Under the pieces are notes generated by a model. That model saw only the letters and a list, made by a program, of their open reading frames with translations. It was not told where the DNA came from and searched no databases. Shown piece by piece: positions 1-11,720 of a stretch of DNA of 64,000 nt. Both the position numbers and the translations under genes were made by a program. Positions within the stretch are counted from its first letter, which is position 1; each line of letters opens with the position of its first letter. This DNA is from Membranipora membranacea (lineage: Eukaryota; Bryozoa; Gymnolaemata; Cheilostomatida; Membraniporidae), in NCBI GenBank assembly GCA_914767715.1, contig OU612066.1:26510283-26574282 (forward strand), given 5' to 3'.

Positions 1-1179
1 AAAGAGTCCGACTCGGCTGTCGAGGTCGGAGATAAGAAACAAAGTGATGACGACTTTATCAACCCCGAGTGAGTAGAAAAATACATAAACACATAGAAGA
101 ACACATAAACGAGGCCAAGCGATACTGTGTAACACAAATTACATTAGTCAGTCAGTATTGATTTTTTTTTATTTTTGCTTTTACCTTATTCAAGGGGGTC
201 TCTTTATAGCAATTTTATGCACCCAGTAAAAGTTTTTATTTTATGTAAACATCTCTGGAGAAAGGGTTTTAAAATTAAACAAACAAATATAAACTAAGTC
301 ATAATTAAGTACGATCAAAGAGTTGGAAGTTACTGACACAATGCAAGGCAAAAGTTTATAATTCATTTTTTGTGACACCGTTCTTTAAATGTTGGGAGTC
401 CTACAGTTTACAATCCACTTATTCAACGTCCTTCTTTCATGAGACTGCGAAATAGCTTTTAGCTTCAGAATTTTGTGTTAAGTTAAAATTATATCGTTTA
501 GATGTGTAAATTATCTTTAAATGTGAAAACTGTCCTCAATGTTCTCTTATGCAAAATGGCCCTGACACAACTGGCCGTGAATGCATTCGATGACTTAGAC
601 TTGTAGACTTAATCTCTGACCCCAAATGTCGAAGAGCTTTTAACTCCTCTTCATATTGTTTTGCCGCACAATCTACCTTTTATTTCTCAATCAAATCGCT
701 GTTGTCTTAGATGGATGGTGGCCCCTTCAAAGCACCAATCAGCGAGTGCCATCTTATTCTATTTCTATATAAATACTGTTTATATATTGTAAATGTTTAT
801 ACATTGTATATTATATTGTATCATATATACTATATTATATTATGTATATATATTGTATTGTAAACTTTATTGTATTGTAAATTAAATATTATGTATTAAC
901 AGGGAGGAGGATATAATCAGCCCTAGTAAGAGAGTAGCTCTGGCTCTCAAACGTAAATCTCCTGCAGCCACTACATCACCTGATAAAGGTAAACTATGTC
1001 TATTACTCATAGAAACAAGGCCAGCTAAACATCGGCCAGCTAAACATCGGACAGCTAAACATCGGCCAGCTCAACATCGGCCAGCTAAACATCGGCCAGC
1101 TAAACATCGTCCAGCTAAACATCGGCCAGCTAAACATCGGCCAGCTAAACATGGTCATGTGCAGATTATTAAAATATAT

Positions 1180-1212
<33 letters not shown>

Positions 1213-2175
1213 ATTGTGGTTCCATTATATATATTGTATATTATATTATATATTGTGACTTGATTTCTCGCTTGTTTTGTATGTAGGCAGTAGACCGCGA
1301 CGCTCCCAGCATCGCAAATTGACTTTTGCTCTGCCTCCTTAAAAAAATAAACCTTCTGTCGGCCGTTAGAAGTAAAAGCTACTTTCACTGACAAGGCTAT
1401 CGTTGTAATCTGTGCAATAACTCATTCCCGCGGTTGTTAGCCTTGAATTAAGACTCACACTGGTTTTTTGACTTGATATAAACCCGTAGTTGTGTATCTT
1501 GTGTACAGGTGGGGCGGGTGACGGTACAGACCTAATGATGGATACTTCTGACGGTGAAGCTGAGACTGAGGTGGTGACTAAGAGAATGAGACCTGCTAAG
1601 TCATCATATGCTACGGGAGGTAAATCTTCTACTCCTGCTGCTGCGGCGGCGGCATCTGTTACTAACGGCAGTTCAGCTAAAGCTGAAGATAGCAGGCCCG
1701 CCAAAGAGGTAAGATCTCAGTCTAAACATATACAGTTAAATTGGATGTCATTCACTTATCAGCTGTTAGTTAACGCATCAGCCGTGGGAGGGAGAGAGTC
1801 ATTCACTTACACACTGCCAAAAATCCCTATCACTGATCTAGTTTTGCTAGGTCAGATTGAGTGCAAGTTGTTGTTGGAATGCTGCTACCATCAACCCGGG
1901 CAACATTTGAGCACTTATACTATCGCTGATCGCTTCTGATATGCATGAGGCTTACCTGAGGACTCGTCCCCTTATGTTATGGCTTGTTAGAACTGTTTTT
2001 ATAGTGAACAGATTTGGGACATATTTGTTTAAATGAAAGACTATAAGAGTAAGCAATCTGAGCAAATTGATTGCAATTATTTGGATGATTTACTAACCGG
2101 TAAAAGACATGCAAAATATTTCTTTTCTTGAAGGCAAAGAAGCTGCCGACCAGGGCATCTGCCAGAAAGAAGTAA
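1..2175 (+). CDS. 3' part of an unidentified basic low-complexity (probably nuclear) protein, four exons
   Basis: Four exons join with matching phase: 1-68 (open at the window edge), 903-988, 1509-1708 and 2134-2175, ending in TAA at 2173-2175. Donors are GTGAGT, GTAAAC and GTAAGA; every acceptor ends in AG. The translation alternates acidic stretches (QSDDDFINPEEEDIISP) with basic ones (SKRVALALKRKSP), then an Ala/Ser/Thr-rich segment, and ends in KKLPTRASARKK. This is typical of a disordered C-terminal tail of a chromatin or nuclear protein, with several nuclear-localisation-like clusters. No folded domain is present in the visible part, so I cannot name the family. The exon chain is well supported by phase; the function is not. 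Confidence 0.6.
1021..1155. repeat. 15-bp minisatellite, 9 copies
   Basis: Nine tandem copies of a 15-bp unit (CCAGCTAAACATCGG) with few substitutions. It lies in the intron between exons 989 and 1508 and is followed by an AT-rich (TA)n tract at about 1166-1255. Confidence 0.95.
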
Positions 2176-2223
2176 AGACATCGCGGCGATGACCTCATGT
2201 ACATACTACAGACAACTATCTCC

Positions 2224-2379
2224 AGACTGTCAACTCAGACTGTCAACTCAGACTGTCAACTCAGACTGTCAACTCAGACTGTCAACTCAGACTGTCAACT
2301 CAGACTGTCAACTCAGACTGTCAACTCAGACTGTCAACTCAGGCTGTCAACTCAGACTGTCAACTCAGACTGTCAACTC
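2224..2379. repeat. 13-bp minisatellite, 12 copies
   Basis: Twelve tandem copies of a 13-bp unit (AGACTGTCAACTC), nearly identical, starting 49 bp after the stop codon of the upstream gene, so probably in its 3' UTR. Because 13 is not a multiple of 3, the array is open in more than one frame; these are not genes. Confidence 0.95.
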
Positions 2380-5006
2380 AGCCTACAGCTGATGCATACA
2401 GACCAACGACAAATTATCTTAGTCAAATGTTACTCCTGTATTTGCTAGTAGCGTTTATTTTATTGTATTACCCTCAAAGTTATCGAGCTAAATCGTCGTG
2501 GGATGGAAGATCTCAGGCTGGTAACATCAGTTAGGCGATGGTTGTCTGATCCTGTTTGTGTAATATACTCAATTTACTAATTTACTGGAGGATGTCACAA
2601 CTTTGGTGTAGATTTATTGGCGTTGTAAAGGTTTCCTTTTAAACATTTTATTCTAAATTGCATTTAAGTTGCATTTTGATCTAGTTTTTTGTCGATCATA
2701 AACTTTTCAGCAATAAATATACATATCCATATTGTATCTAGATATACTTGTATATCCACATTGCGTTCAAATATACATAACAATATTGTAGGTCAGCTAT
2801 ATTGTGACTAAATCATCTAATAAGCTTAACTTGCCCGTTGGACTTTTTTTCCTTCATCTAAGAAAGGGATGTTTGACAATGAGTTATGCCACATAGCTCT
2901 GGTCAAACTATGCGATTGATTGGGCCATCAATGAGGATACTTCGAACATCGTCAAACATGGAAAAAAAAGAGAATTTGTATAAAATCACTCATTACAAAA
3001 CAAAACATAACACCCACCAGATTGTTTTGTATTCGGTGTTTGCCTCATCTGGAAAATGCCTTCAATAAAATTGTATTGTGTTGTCCTGTGGTTCTACCCA
3101 CTTTTAAATATGCCAGCTTAACAGCCTCAAAATTTAAAATCTCACCATCTAACTCATGAGGTTATGTAGTACTCCATGACTTTAAATTAGTCTAAGTGCT
3201 CAAACAGCATGAGCAAGTTTGTGGCATTACATCATCAAACAGGAAATGGAATGTGTGATGATGAAATGCGGCAAACAACACAACATAACGTATAAATGGT
3301 TATAAAGACGCCTTGGCTTTTTTTCTCCTTTTTAGTCACTTTCATTGACATTCATTATCATCTCAACAATGCTCTGATCCCTCTACAGGTTGTTTATCTC
3401 AAAATTTATCTCACAATATCTGAATCCAAATCACATGTCTATTGTTAAGAATGCAACTGGTCTTAAGCTTCAGCACAATGGCAGCCATATTTGACTGCAC
3501 CTGCCTCGAATCCAGCACTAATATATATCTCAGTGTTTTTACACTCTTTGAGAGGCAGTCATTGAATCGCAGGCATTCCACTCGCTGCAAGGATTCTTTC
3601 ATTACCAGAGCAAGGACCACCAAGATTCAAAATATATAACCATATTATATAAAGGTTTTTCAACATCTCTTACGGTGGAAAATAAAGTCATTGTCATCAT
3701 TATCATTATTATCATCATGTCCACCTTCTCTTATTGACTACGACAGACGACTTCGCCCCCTTCACCCACCAAATGCATCTCTAAGGTCGGTGTTTTTATG
3801 TCTGTAACCTGCCTACATACCTATCATCGCTCTTTACAAGGCCTCAATGTCAGCTACAGTAGATGCAGTCTATTTCCATGTGATAAGGGCTCCCACTAGC
3901 CAATGCTAGTTTGATACATTTATTTTGTTGCAACCTGATTTTATAACTATTAACTATAGCTTGTGTGTATCAAGAAACCGTGTCAATTAATGCATGCAGG
4001 CGGTGTGAATTAAATGATTGTTGCTTCCGGACTCAATCTATGGTCTTCCATACTAATGTTTAGCTGTCCCTGTTATTTTTGAAATTGGAAAAAAAAACAT
4101 CTACATAGAAACCCCATTAATTGACAGCTTGAATTTGGTCCAACTTGATAGGTTTCGTTAGTTGTCCTCTTATAAGTTTAGAGAAGACAACTCTTAAACA
4201 ATTTGAAATTGAAATTTTGTAGAACAGTCAGTTACTACCCCTGCCTATTAAAGATTGTTTATGAAATATCCACACCACCTTTATATTACTAATTACAGGG
4301 CCATTAGTATAGAAACTTGGAACATTGTGGAACAAAAAGTTTGGAATTAAAAAAAATCCCTCATTTCCAATAAAACCTAGTATGTACATGACATAAGATG
4401 TGCGAAAATAAAGGTTTAGGGTGCATTGATATCAACCAGGGTTTTTTGTATTTGATGCATCATAGTCTGGGTCTATACCTTAATAGGCCTCAATACTGAT
4501 AATGTCAATGACCGATCCGAATATCAACATATCATACCTAAAGGTGTTTTTATTTATTTATTTGGCGTTGTCTATAGTTTAATAATTTTTATTGACATCA
4601 ATTTCTCATCTCAGCGATGCTCTGGTCTTAACTTTAGATTGGTCTCTTTACAAACATAAAATATCGTCCCTGAACTTTTAGGGTGGGATAACCATGGTGG
4701 TTACTAGCTGGTCTTCACTGGTTTTCACTCAACTGATAATGCTCAAAAATTGAGGCGCAGTAAAATATGATCAGAATTTTACCAGAAAATCCAAATTTAT
4801 TATGATTTATAATGTTTCGTATTTAGAGTGCAGTATGATAAACAAAAAATATGTATGTGGCTGAAAAAAAACACATCTAGTTTGAGTAATTTATAAGACA
4901 TATTTTTTACGAAAAACGCGCAGGTGATATAATAATAAGATCATAAAAGGCCAATATGATTACTTGGGAGGGGGCGGGACGGCAAAACTCCAACAAAGAT
5001 GCATTG
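2380..5006. other. intergenic region without a supported gene
   Basis: No ORF here has splice or homology support. An AATAAA at 2712-2717 could end the upstream transcript. Around 3340-3385 and 4585-4640 there is a short diverged direct repeat (ATTGACAT...TCATCTCA...GATGCTCTG). A TCATTATCATT-type microsatellite lies near 3685-3718. Confidence 0.5.
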
Positions 5007-5012
5007 TTTATT
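5007..5012 (-). terminator. polyadenylation signal of the TPR gene
   Basis: On the minus strand AATAAA lies about 57 bases after the stop codon of the TIR-like/TPR gene, a normal position for its poly(A) signal. Confidence 0.5.
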
Positions 5013-5068
5013 TTGATCATGTCCTAATAATTCAAATAATCACAAAAACAACTGAAAAAGGATGTCTA

Positions 5069-7141
5069 TTACAAATTTTCCATTTGCTCTTGGAGCAGCT
5101 TGACATTATGGCGGGTATCGGCAACATCCGGATGGCTATCACCAAGCGCGCTCTTATAGATGGTAAGTGCTTTCTTGTAATAATCCAAAGCTTTATGGTA
5201 GTCACCTTTACTGTTGTACACGATAGCTATGTTGTAGTAGGAGGAAGCCACATCAGGATGATTCTCACCTAATGTGTCCAGTTCGATTTTGAGAGATTTG
5301 TTGTAGAATTCTAGAGCTCCATCATAGTCTCCTTTACTGTCGTACACAACGCCCATGCTATTATAGGAGGCAGCTACATCAGGATGATTCTCACCTAATG
5401 TGTCCAGTTCGATTTTGAGAGATTTGTTGTAGAATTCAAGAGCTTTATCATAGTCACCTTTAATGCGGTACACGACGCCCATATTATTATAGGAGTCAGC
5501 TACATCAGGATGATTCTCACCTAATGTGTCCAGTCTGATTTTGAGTGATTTGTTGTGGTAATTGATAGCTTCATCATAATCACCTTTACTGTCGTACACA
5601 TTAGCCATGCCCATATAGGAGTCAGCTACATCAGGATGATTCTCACCTAATGTGTCCAGTTCGATTTTGAGAGATTTGTTGTAGAATTCAAGAGCTCCAT
5701 CATAGTCTCCTTTACTGCCGTACACGATAGCCATGTTATTATAGGAGGTAGCTACATCAGGATGATTCTCACCTAATGTGTCCAGTCTGATTTGGAGAGA
5801 TTTGTTGTAGAATTCAAGAGCTCCATCATAGTCTCCTTTACTGTCGTACACAATGCCCATATTATTATAGGAGGTAGCCACATCAGGATGATTCTCACCT
5901 AATGTGTCCAGTCTGCTTTTGAGAGATTTGTTGTAGAATTCAAGAGCTTTATCATAGCCACCATTAATGCGGTACACAACGCCCATATTATTATAGGAGT
6001 CAGCTATATCAGGATGATTCTCGCCTAATGTGTCCAGTTTGATTTTGAGAGATTTGTTGTAGAATTCAAGAGCTTTATCATAGTCACCTTTAATGCGGTA
6101 CACAATGCCCATATTATTATAGGAGTCAGCTACATCAGGATGATTCTCGCCTAATGTGTCCAGTCTGATTTCTAATGATTTTTTGTAGTAATCCAGAGCT
6201 TGTTCATAGTTCCCTCTAATGTCATACACAACAGCCATGCCATGGTATGAATCACCCACATTTATATGATTTTTACCATCTAGTTTGATGTCTATACGAA
6301 GTGCATTCTGATAATGGAAAAGCGACTTATCATAAAATGCAAACTCCCTCATTACGTGAGCACTACTACGCATAAGTGTGGTATCATCTCCTGTTCTGTT
6401 TATGAGGAGCTTTAATTGGTCAACATACCAGCTTCTCAGTTGATCCTTCACTCGCTGGTTTACCCGTGAAAAGCCGCCATCCATCTCGCTAATAGCCTTG
6501 AATATTAGCTCTCGATCGAACTGCGAAGTAGCTTCAGCTTTTTCAGCCTGGATATCAGCCAAAGCCTGAACCACACATTGCGGATCCTTGATGACACCGT
6601 CCTTAAGGTCGTTGACCTCGTTAAAAGGGATATCCATTGTTAGCTGCACCTCAGACTCTTCAACGGCATTGTGAATCTCAAACAGGCACCACGCTCTACG
6701 AATAGGAATCGGATCGTTCCATGGTGAGAGAACAAGAAGTACCTGACCTATTTCTCTTATACTGTTACGGAACGTCGAGCTGAACCAGTCAAAATCTTTA
6801 TTGATAACCTCATTTTGATTGTTCATGAATAGATCGAACCAGAAATAGGCATCTGGATGTTTGCTGGCATATTGTTCCATAACGCTTACAACGACTTCAT
6901 AGAAATTGTACTTCCACGCATGTGACACAAACACTGTGGCCTGAGATACAAGTGGCACACCCGTTTCAGGGTCTTTGAAACCTATATACTTGTTAACGAA
7001 TGGTCCATTTGTCCCATCTGTTTCAGGTTTGATAAACGCTTTGTTGATCTGTGACGTTGTGAGATGGTCACTGGTGACTTTTGGGTGGTCCCGTATGAAT
7101 TTTCGAATAGCTGATATATGAAATCCGACCGTGTGCTGCAT
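5069..7141 (-). CDS. TIR-like domain plus kinesin-light-chain-type TPR protein
   Basis: A 690-residue single-exon reading frame. Residues about 69-160 hold a TIR-superfamily-like domain: a hydrophobic strand leading into FVSHAWKYNFYEV, then YFWFDLFMNNQ, VLLVLSPW and RRAWCLFEIHN with a conserved-looking Glu near 155. Residues about 287-690 are ten TPR units of 42 residues with the signature LDTLGENHPDVA.SYNNMG.VY, as in kinesin light chain and nephrocystin-3-like proteins of sponges and cnidarians. The TPRs should form a superhelical binding surface; the N-terminal domain may signal or self-associate (inference). Just upstream of the ATG the minus strand reads a good 3' splice site (TTTTTATGAATTACAG), so a 5' UTR exon or further N-terminal exon is likely. 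No signal peptide or membrane segment is seen. Confidence 0.9.
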   Translation of the reverse strand: MQHTVGFHISAIRKFIRDHPKVTSDHLTTSQINKAFIKPETDGTNGPFVNKYIGFKDPETGVPLVSQATVFVSHAWKYNFYEVVVSVMEQYASKHPDAYFWFDLFMNNQNEVINKDFDWFSSTFRNSIREIGQVLLVLSPWNDPIPIRRAWCLFEIHNAVEESEVQLTMDIPFNEVNDLKDGVIKDPQCVVQALADIQAEKAEATSQFDRELIFKAISEMDGGFSRVNQRVKDQLRSWYVDQLKLLINRTGDDTTLMRSSAHVMREFAFYDKSLFHYQNALRIDIKLDGKNHINVGDSYHGMAVVYDIRGNYEQALDYYKKSLEIRLDTLGENHPDVADSYNNMGIVYRIKGDYDKALEFYNKSLKIKLDTLGENHPDIADSYNNMGVVYRINGGYDKALEFYNKSLKSRLDTLGENHPDVATSYNNMGIVYDSKGDYDGALEFYNKSLQIRLDTLGENHPDVATSYNNMAIVYGSKGDYDGALEFYNKSLKIELDTLGENHPDVADSYMGMANVYDSKGDYDEAINYHNKSLKIRLDTLGENHPDVADSYNNMGVVYRIKGDYDKALEFYNKSLKIELDTLGENHPDVAASYNSMGVVYDSKGDYDGALEFYNKSLKIELDTLGENHPDVASSYYNIAIVYNSKGDYHKALDYYKKALTIYKSALGDSHPDVADTRHNVKLLQEQMENL
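5200..6290. repeat. 126-bp coding tandem repeats (TPR array)
   Basis: Successive 126-bp units, each encoding one 42-residue TPR, are nearly identical at the DNA level. For example the block for LGENHPDVA recurs almost unchanged. This is more uniform than protein constraint alone would need. Confidence 0.85.
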
Positions 7142-7346
7142 TCCGTCTGTAATTCATAAAAAGAGTCCTATTATACAGTCTATATAATTGACAGCAACAA
7201 TCAAAGGATAACATTTTGCCTTGTGGAGAGTTATATGGTACTTATTAAATTGTTTAACATGACAGTGTTAGCAGAATCTAGAGTCAACAGATTTCAAGAA
7301 AATTGAACTGAACTGTTTTTTATCTGTTTATATTTACCTGCTGCAG

Positions 7347-7437
7347 GAGCTGGGGTTACTCGAATAGAGCCTGCACTTAGACTTGATCCGCAACCCATAT
7401 TGGAAGATTATCTCTGGGATATTGATGTCAGAGACCG
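7347..7437 (+). CDS. candidate orphan exon
   Basis: After a good acceptor (TTTACCTGCTGCAG) one frame reads AGVTRIEPALRLDPQPILED then YLWDIDVRDR, and remains open to about 7582. A weak donor (GTGATA) follows 7437. The peptide looks coding in composition but I do not recognise it, and I could not join it to a neighbour with certainty. Confidence 0.25.
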
Positions 7438-7984
7438 AGTGATATTTTTTGTCACTGAGCTCTTTGACTGCTCTTTTGTTTACCTGTTGCTAAGCACTAA
7501 TACAACAGCTGATCTATTCACTCGTTATAACTTATTTTCTTTGTTCAAAGCTGCACTAAGCTTGTCATTCTTTTGTAATTGAGTATTTATAATTGGGTAT
7601 TGTGAATCAAAATTTTCATGTCAACACTACAAATTTTTGTCAAAGTAAGAGGTTTTTGTCAAAAATAAGAATAAGTTTTGAGTAAGAGTTCTGCAAGCCT
7701 TGGAGAACGCAGTCAGGAGCATTATTATCCATATTGCAGTTGGTAGATTTTGTTGCATGTATGTTTATTGTCGTCTCATTTCACGCTACAGAAATTCACA
7801 GATTATTTAAACTAGCTTCGAAGTCCAGGTCTGGACAATTAAGGGAGAAAGTCGATTAACTCATCGAATAGTTTTGTGATGTTCAATCACACAGACCGGC
7901 TGATCAATCTCGGCGGGACCGTCGTTCTATTATCTTTTTTAAGTTAATATTGATTATATTATTCAGGTTTCAAAGTTTCTGTTT

Positions 7985-8990
7985 TATATGTTATCAAAGG
8001 AGGATGTAAGCCTGAAATAATGTGTGGATCGGCCAGCAGTGTCATATCAATGTACAGAGTGTCAACTTGGTGAGGTCATACAACAGGTGCCCTTTGGGTG
8101 AGTCATACATAAGGCGCCCTTTCTGTGAGTAAGGTATAAACCTGACACAATATTCAGCTATTATACACTGCGCCCAAGGTCTGTACCTAGTTGAGAATCT
8201 TTCATGATTAGCTACTCGGCAATCTACTCAAAGCCCTATTGGCAATTGTGTTGAAATAAACCTATGCTAGCTTTTTGAGTTCAATGAACTAGAGTTTTGA
8301 GGTATTTTTTTTTCACCCCACAGAGAGCATGCTATAATGTTTTAGAAACCTTTTATGATTATAAACCAATGAGCTCTTTTGCTGAGTTGCGCAGCTTGGC
8401 TACATTCTACTCACAGATCTTTTAGAAATTAAATCAAACAAAATTTTACTTGTTTAAAATCAGTGGACCGTTTGTTTCTCTAACTGCACTGTTCCCAAAC
8501 TTCAGCAGACTGTTTTAAATTAACGGACCATTTATTGTTAATTTACTCTACCAGAACGAGACCTAATGCTGCACTGTACCCCTACAATGGAGCTGCCTGA
8601 AACTGACTGGCTTTATCGATTATATATACGGTAAGTGAAAGTGACGCTTTAATCAAAGTGCCAGTGGTCTAGTCTGAAATTAGTAAAGCCTAAATAAATG
8701 TGTTAGGAAAGTTAAATGATGTGAAATGGCATGCTGGTTGGATGAATGTATGGCGTACCACTAAAAGTTCTGTGCTTTGATAATATTTCATATCCCAAAT
8801 AATTGATGACCTATCTAATGTGACTAACCAGCTTTACTACCCCAATATCAATGTTAGGTAATATTTAAAAATTTTCTTCTCTTAGAAGGGAAGGAGGTAA
8901 GTAGGCCTGGGGTAATGTTGTGTGGAGCGGTGGCGTGAAGTGTCATATCGATATAGTGAGTGTAAACAGGTAACTGCATACAACAGGTGA
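7985..8990. repeat. dispersed repeat, two diverged copies
   Basis: The stretch at about 8000-8089 (GTGTCATATCAATGTA ... CATACAACAGGTG) recurs, diverged, at about 8893-8989 (GTGTCATATCGATATA ... CATACAACAGGTG). Both begin with a GGAGG-rich block. The second copy runs into the 17-bp tandem array. Confidence 0.6.
8555..8630 (+). CDS. candidate orphan exon
   Basis: Flanked by an acceptor (TTTACTCTACCAG) and a consensus donor (GTAAGTGA). One frame is open and reads RDLMLHCTPTMELPETDW then LYRLYI. It may belong with the candidate exon at 7347-7437. No homology recognised. Confidence 0.25.
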
Positions 8991-9040
8991 CTGCATACAG
9001 CAGGTGACTGCATACAACAGGTGATTGCGTACAACATGTG
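8973..9040. repeat. 17-bp tandem repeat, 4 copies
   Basis: Four tandem units of ACTGCATACAACAGGTG, the last one diverged. Confidence 0.85.
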
Positions 9041-9399
9041 ATGTCTCAATGTCTTTCCAGTAGTTTTTCTTAGCATCATCATGAAATTCAAGGTGAAAAC
9101 GATTTTCCGCATTTTGGAAAACGCGGAAAACGATTTTCCGCGTTTTCCAAAAATGAAAGAACCTGAAATTCAGGCCTTTAAAAGATGGGGATGATATCTT
9201 AATGGGTTACAGTTCATTTTCTATGCTTTGAGATCAATTTTTGAGGAAAAAAATATTTTCCGCATTTTCCAAAAGAATTATTTTCATCACTTGATTTTTA
9301 CCAAAAACGCTCATATGATACAGTGGTGATGTCTCAATATCTTTCCAGGAGTTTTGTTTAGCATCATCATGAAATTCAAGGTGAAAAACGATTTTCCGC
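9038..9399. repeat. direct repeat carrying ATTTTCCGC hairpins
   Basis: A segment of about 73 bp (GTGATGTCTCAAT ... GATTTTCCGC) at 9038-9110 is repeated at 9326-9399. Between and around them GATTTTCCGC and its complement GCGGAAAA alternate (about 9094-9151), so the DNA can fold into hairpins. Confidence 0.75.
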
Positions 9400-9779
9400 G
9401 ATGAAACTGATTTTCCGCCTTCCCTTTCCAGAACCCGGTCTCATTGTAGTTCTGTTATAGAAGGATTTTACATTCTATTTTAACATCACTTCATGATGCT
9501 TATATAATATATATATATATTTTCTTTATATTTTATATACATGAAGTCAAAAATGTGTAAACTCTTGATTCATATGGTCGGCTATTTTGTTCTAAGCTGC
9601 TGAGTTTTATTCGACATGTGTTTTCATCATGTTGGCTCTAATCTGCATTGATACTGATTTGAGTGTCTACGTAGCCTGGGATTCAGGTCAACGTTTGAAG
9701 TCTACAATCAACGCCCCCAACATTTGGTCTTAATCCCAGGCCAGTTTCTACATTATCGAGCAGTTTATGAACCCTGAAT

Positions 9780-11720
9780 TATGGAAATCAGGAGCGACAT
9801 GCTAAATGCCAAATGCTAAAGGCACAAAAATGCTAAATGCAAAATGCCAAATTGCTCAGAGGGGACGCAACTCCTTGGTTCAAATGGTGTTGCACTGTTT
9901 TGAGTTGAGATTGTCCTACCTCAGGACACAACTTGAATGACTGCTGTATAACCTAATATGCTACTGGCCTACTATATTGACGCACTCAGTTTATGACAAC
10001 CCCCCTTCCAGTAGTTGTTTCCTTTCACATCATACTCAACATCGACTTGATAAAGCTTGTCAAAACAGGCTACATCTCTTAGTTCTAGGGTTGTACTATA
10101 ACAGGCAGGACAAATATACTAATCAACGTCCGCTGTACATATCCGCTGACATGCATTGTAATGTTATAGCTTGAGATAGGTATGAAAGTTCACACCCTGA
10201 TTTCAACTGAACTGTAATAAGAATGCTCTCCCTTTTTTATAATATCCCTAAACCCGGCAGCCTGTTCAACAATATGATTTGACGCTTAAACTGCACCGTC
10301 AGTTTCAGGCGGTCATGGCCCGATCCCTGAAGAGGATGTGGTTTCTGATATCCCATTTTATAATGACAGTGGCTATGTTGCCTAGGGCCCTGGTATTTTT
10401 CACTGTATACGTCGCAAAACTATGGCTCAAAACAAGTGAATTTGCATTTGATGATGTAAACAAACCCTTATAAGCGGAGGTCCCAAGGTATCTCACATAG
10501 CGAATTAGCAGACGGCTGATCAGCATCAACAATCTATATACCATCTCAGTAGTGGATGATGCTCAGTTATCAAGTGATAGCAGATAGCAGATTAGGATCA
10601 CCAATATTTATGATACTTATTCATCACATAATAGCGGGTTAGGAGAGGTTAGGAGCCACTATACCACCTCAGAAGGGAAAGATACAAAGTATATATCACA
10701 TTACAATATCTTATTATAGCAGTTAGCAGAGAGGAGACTACTCCCACACTAGGAAGTTGATCATAAATAAGATTGCCATCTCCTGCTCTGAGTCCTACGC
10801 AAGATATATATATTCGAATTGCTGCACATATATGGTGCACATATTATATGAATATAATAACCGCGCAGTTGAAATTCTTATTGCAATAAGTGTTTGCTTC
10901 TCTTGTTGCAGTTAACGAGAGGTGTAAAAATCTGCATAATGAGTTGGACTACACAGATACCCCATACCCCAAATCCTTATTATATGTATTTGTCTGATTT
11001 CTATATGGTCATCTTCGTCTGAAACTTGAAGTAAGGCAACATAGACGCATATCAGCCTCGAGTTAATAGCAGTCTGATAGCATTTAGCAAAGTCTCGGGG
11101 GGGGGGGGGGGGGAGGGGGGCCCGGCAACAACCCGCTCTACCTAAGATTTGAGTTTTATTACATTTGTTCAGTTTATAACAGACACATATACTTATCATA
11201 CTTCCTAGACAGGACTATAACTTATGGTAAGGCTTCACTGATAAAAATATGACTGTGCTGCATTGTGCTAGCAGGCAACACTCTACCACAACCACATCGA
11301 CTGGGTAAAACGGTCATTCAGGATGCCTTCTGTAGGTTGTTGAAGCAAGGAGTACCTGACTGGTTCGAGTTAATTAATGTATGAATTATGAAGGTTGAAA
11401 GAAGTATGAAGACAATGCACACTGTGCTGTACGTCATCAAGATATTACATGTGAAAGTCTGGTCCATTGTGGCATTAACAGCTTGTCAGAAATAAGAAAG
11501 CTTTGACTATGATAGGGGTATGACACAATGGGGTAAAATCTTTCCACCAACCCATAATAGTGGCCTGCATTGAATAGATGAATGGCAATTGACAAATAGA
11601 GCGCTTGCATTTTTGTAGGATAACATAGGATAATCATGTCTAACATCTGAATTAAGGGATTTGTGTCCCCTCTGCGCAATTTAGCATTTGGCATTTAGCA
11701 TGTCGCTCCTGATTTCCATA
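9780..11720. mobile_element. non-autonomous DNA transposon, 1.94 kb, with TIRs and 6-bp TSD
   Basis: The ends are inverted repeats starting TATGGAAATCAGGAGCGACA. Similarity runs about 75 bp inward, apart from a 28-bp insertion in the left end. The element is flanked on both sides by the identical hexamer CTGAAT (9774-9779 and 11721-11726), a perfect target-site duplication. Inside there is no long ORF, a (G)n tract at about 11097-11120, and degenerate AGCAGATAGCAG-type repeats around 10500-10740. No transposase is present, so it must be mobilised in trans; I cannot assign the superfamily from a 6-bp TSD alone. Confidence 0.85.
11097..11120. repeat. poly-G tract
   Basis: A homopolymeric G run interrupted once by A, inside the 1.94-kb transposon. 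A candidate quadruplex former and a likely assembly error site. Confidence 0.9.

Noticed and set aside
1366-1704. Minus-strand open frame of 112 codons
   Set aside because: It is the antisense of the Ala/Ser-rich coding exon at 1509-1708, where the plus frame has matching splice phases.
2224-2379. CRISPR-like array
   Set aside because: Units are contiguous 13-mers with no spacers, in a spliced eukaryotic genome.
2189-2448. Overlapping open frames on the plus strand with repeated TQTVNS-type peptide
   Set aside because: They are a by-product of the 13-bp minisatellite, which is open in more than one frame.
9697-9745. Short inverted repeat GCCTGGGATT...AATCCCAGGC
   Set aside because: Arms are only about 10 bp and no target duplication is seen, so chance cannot be excluded.
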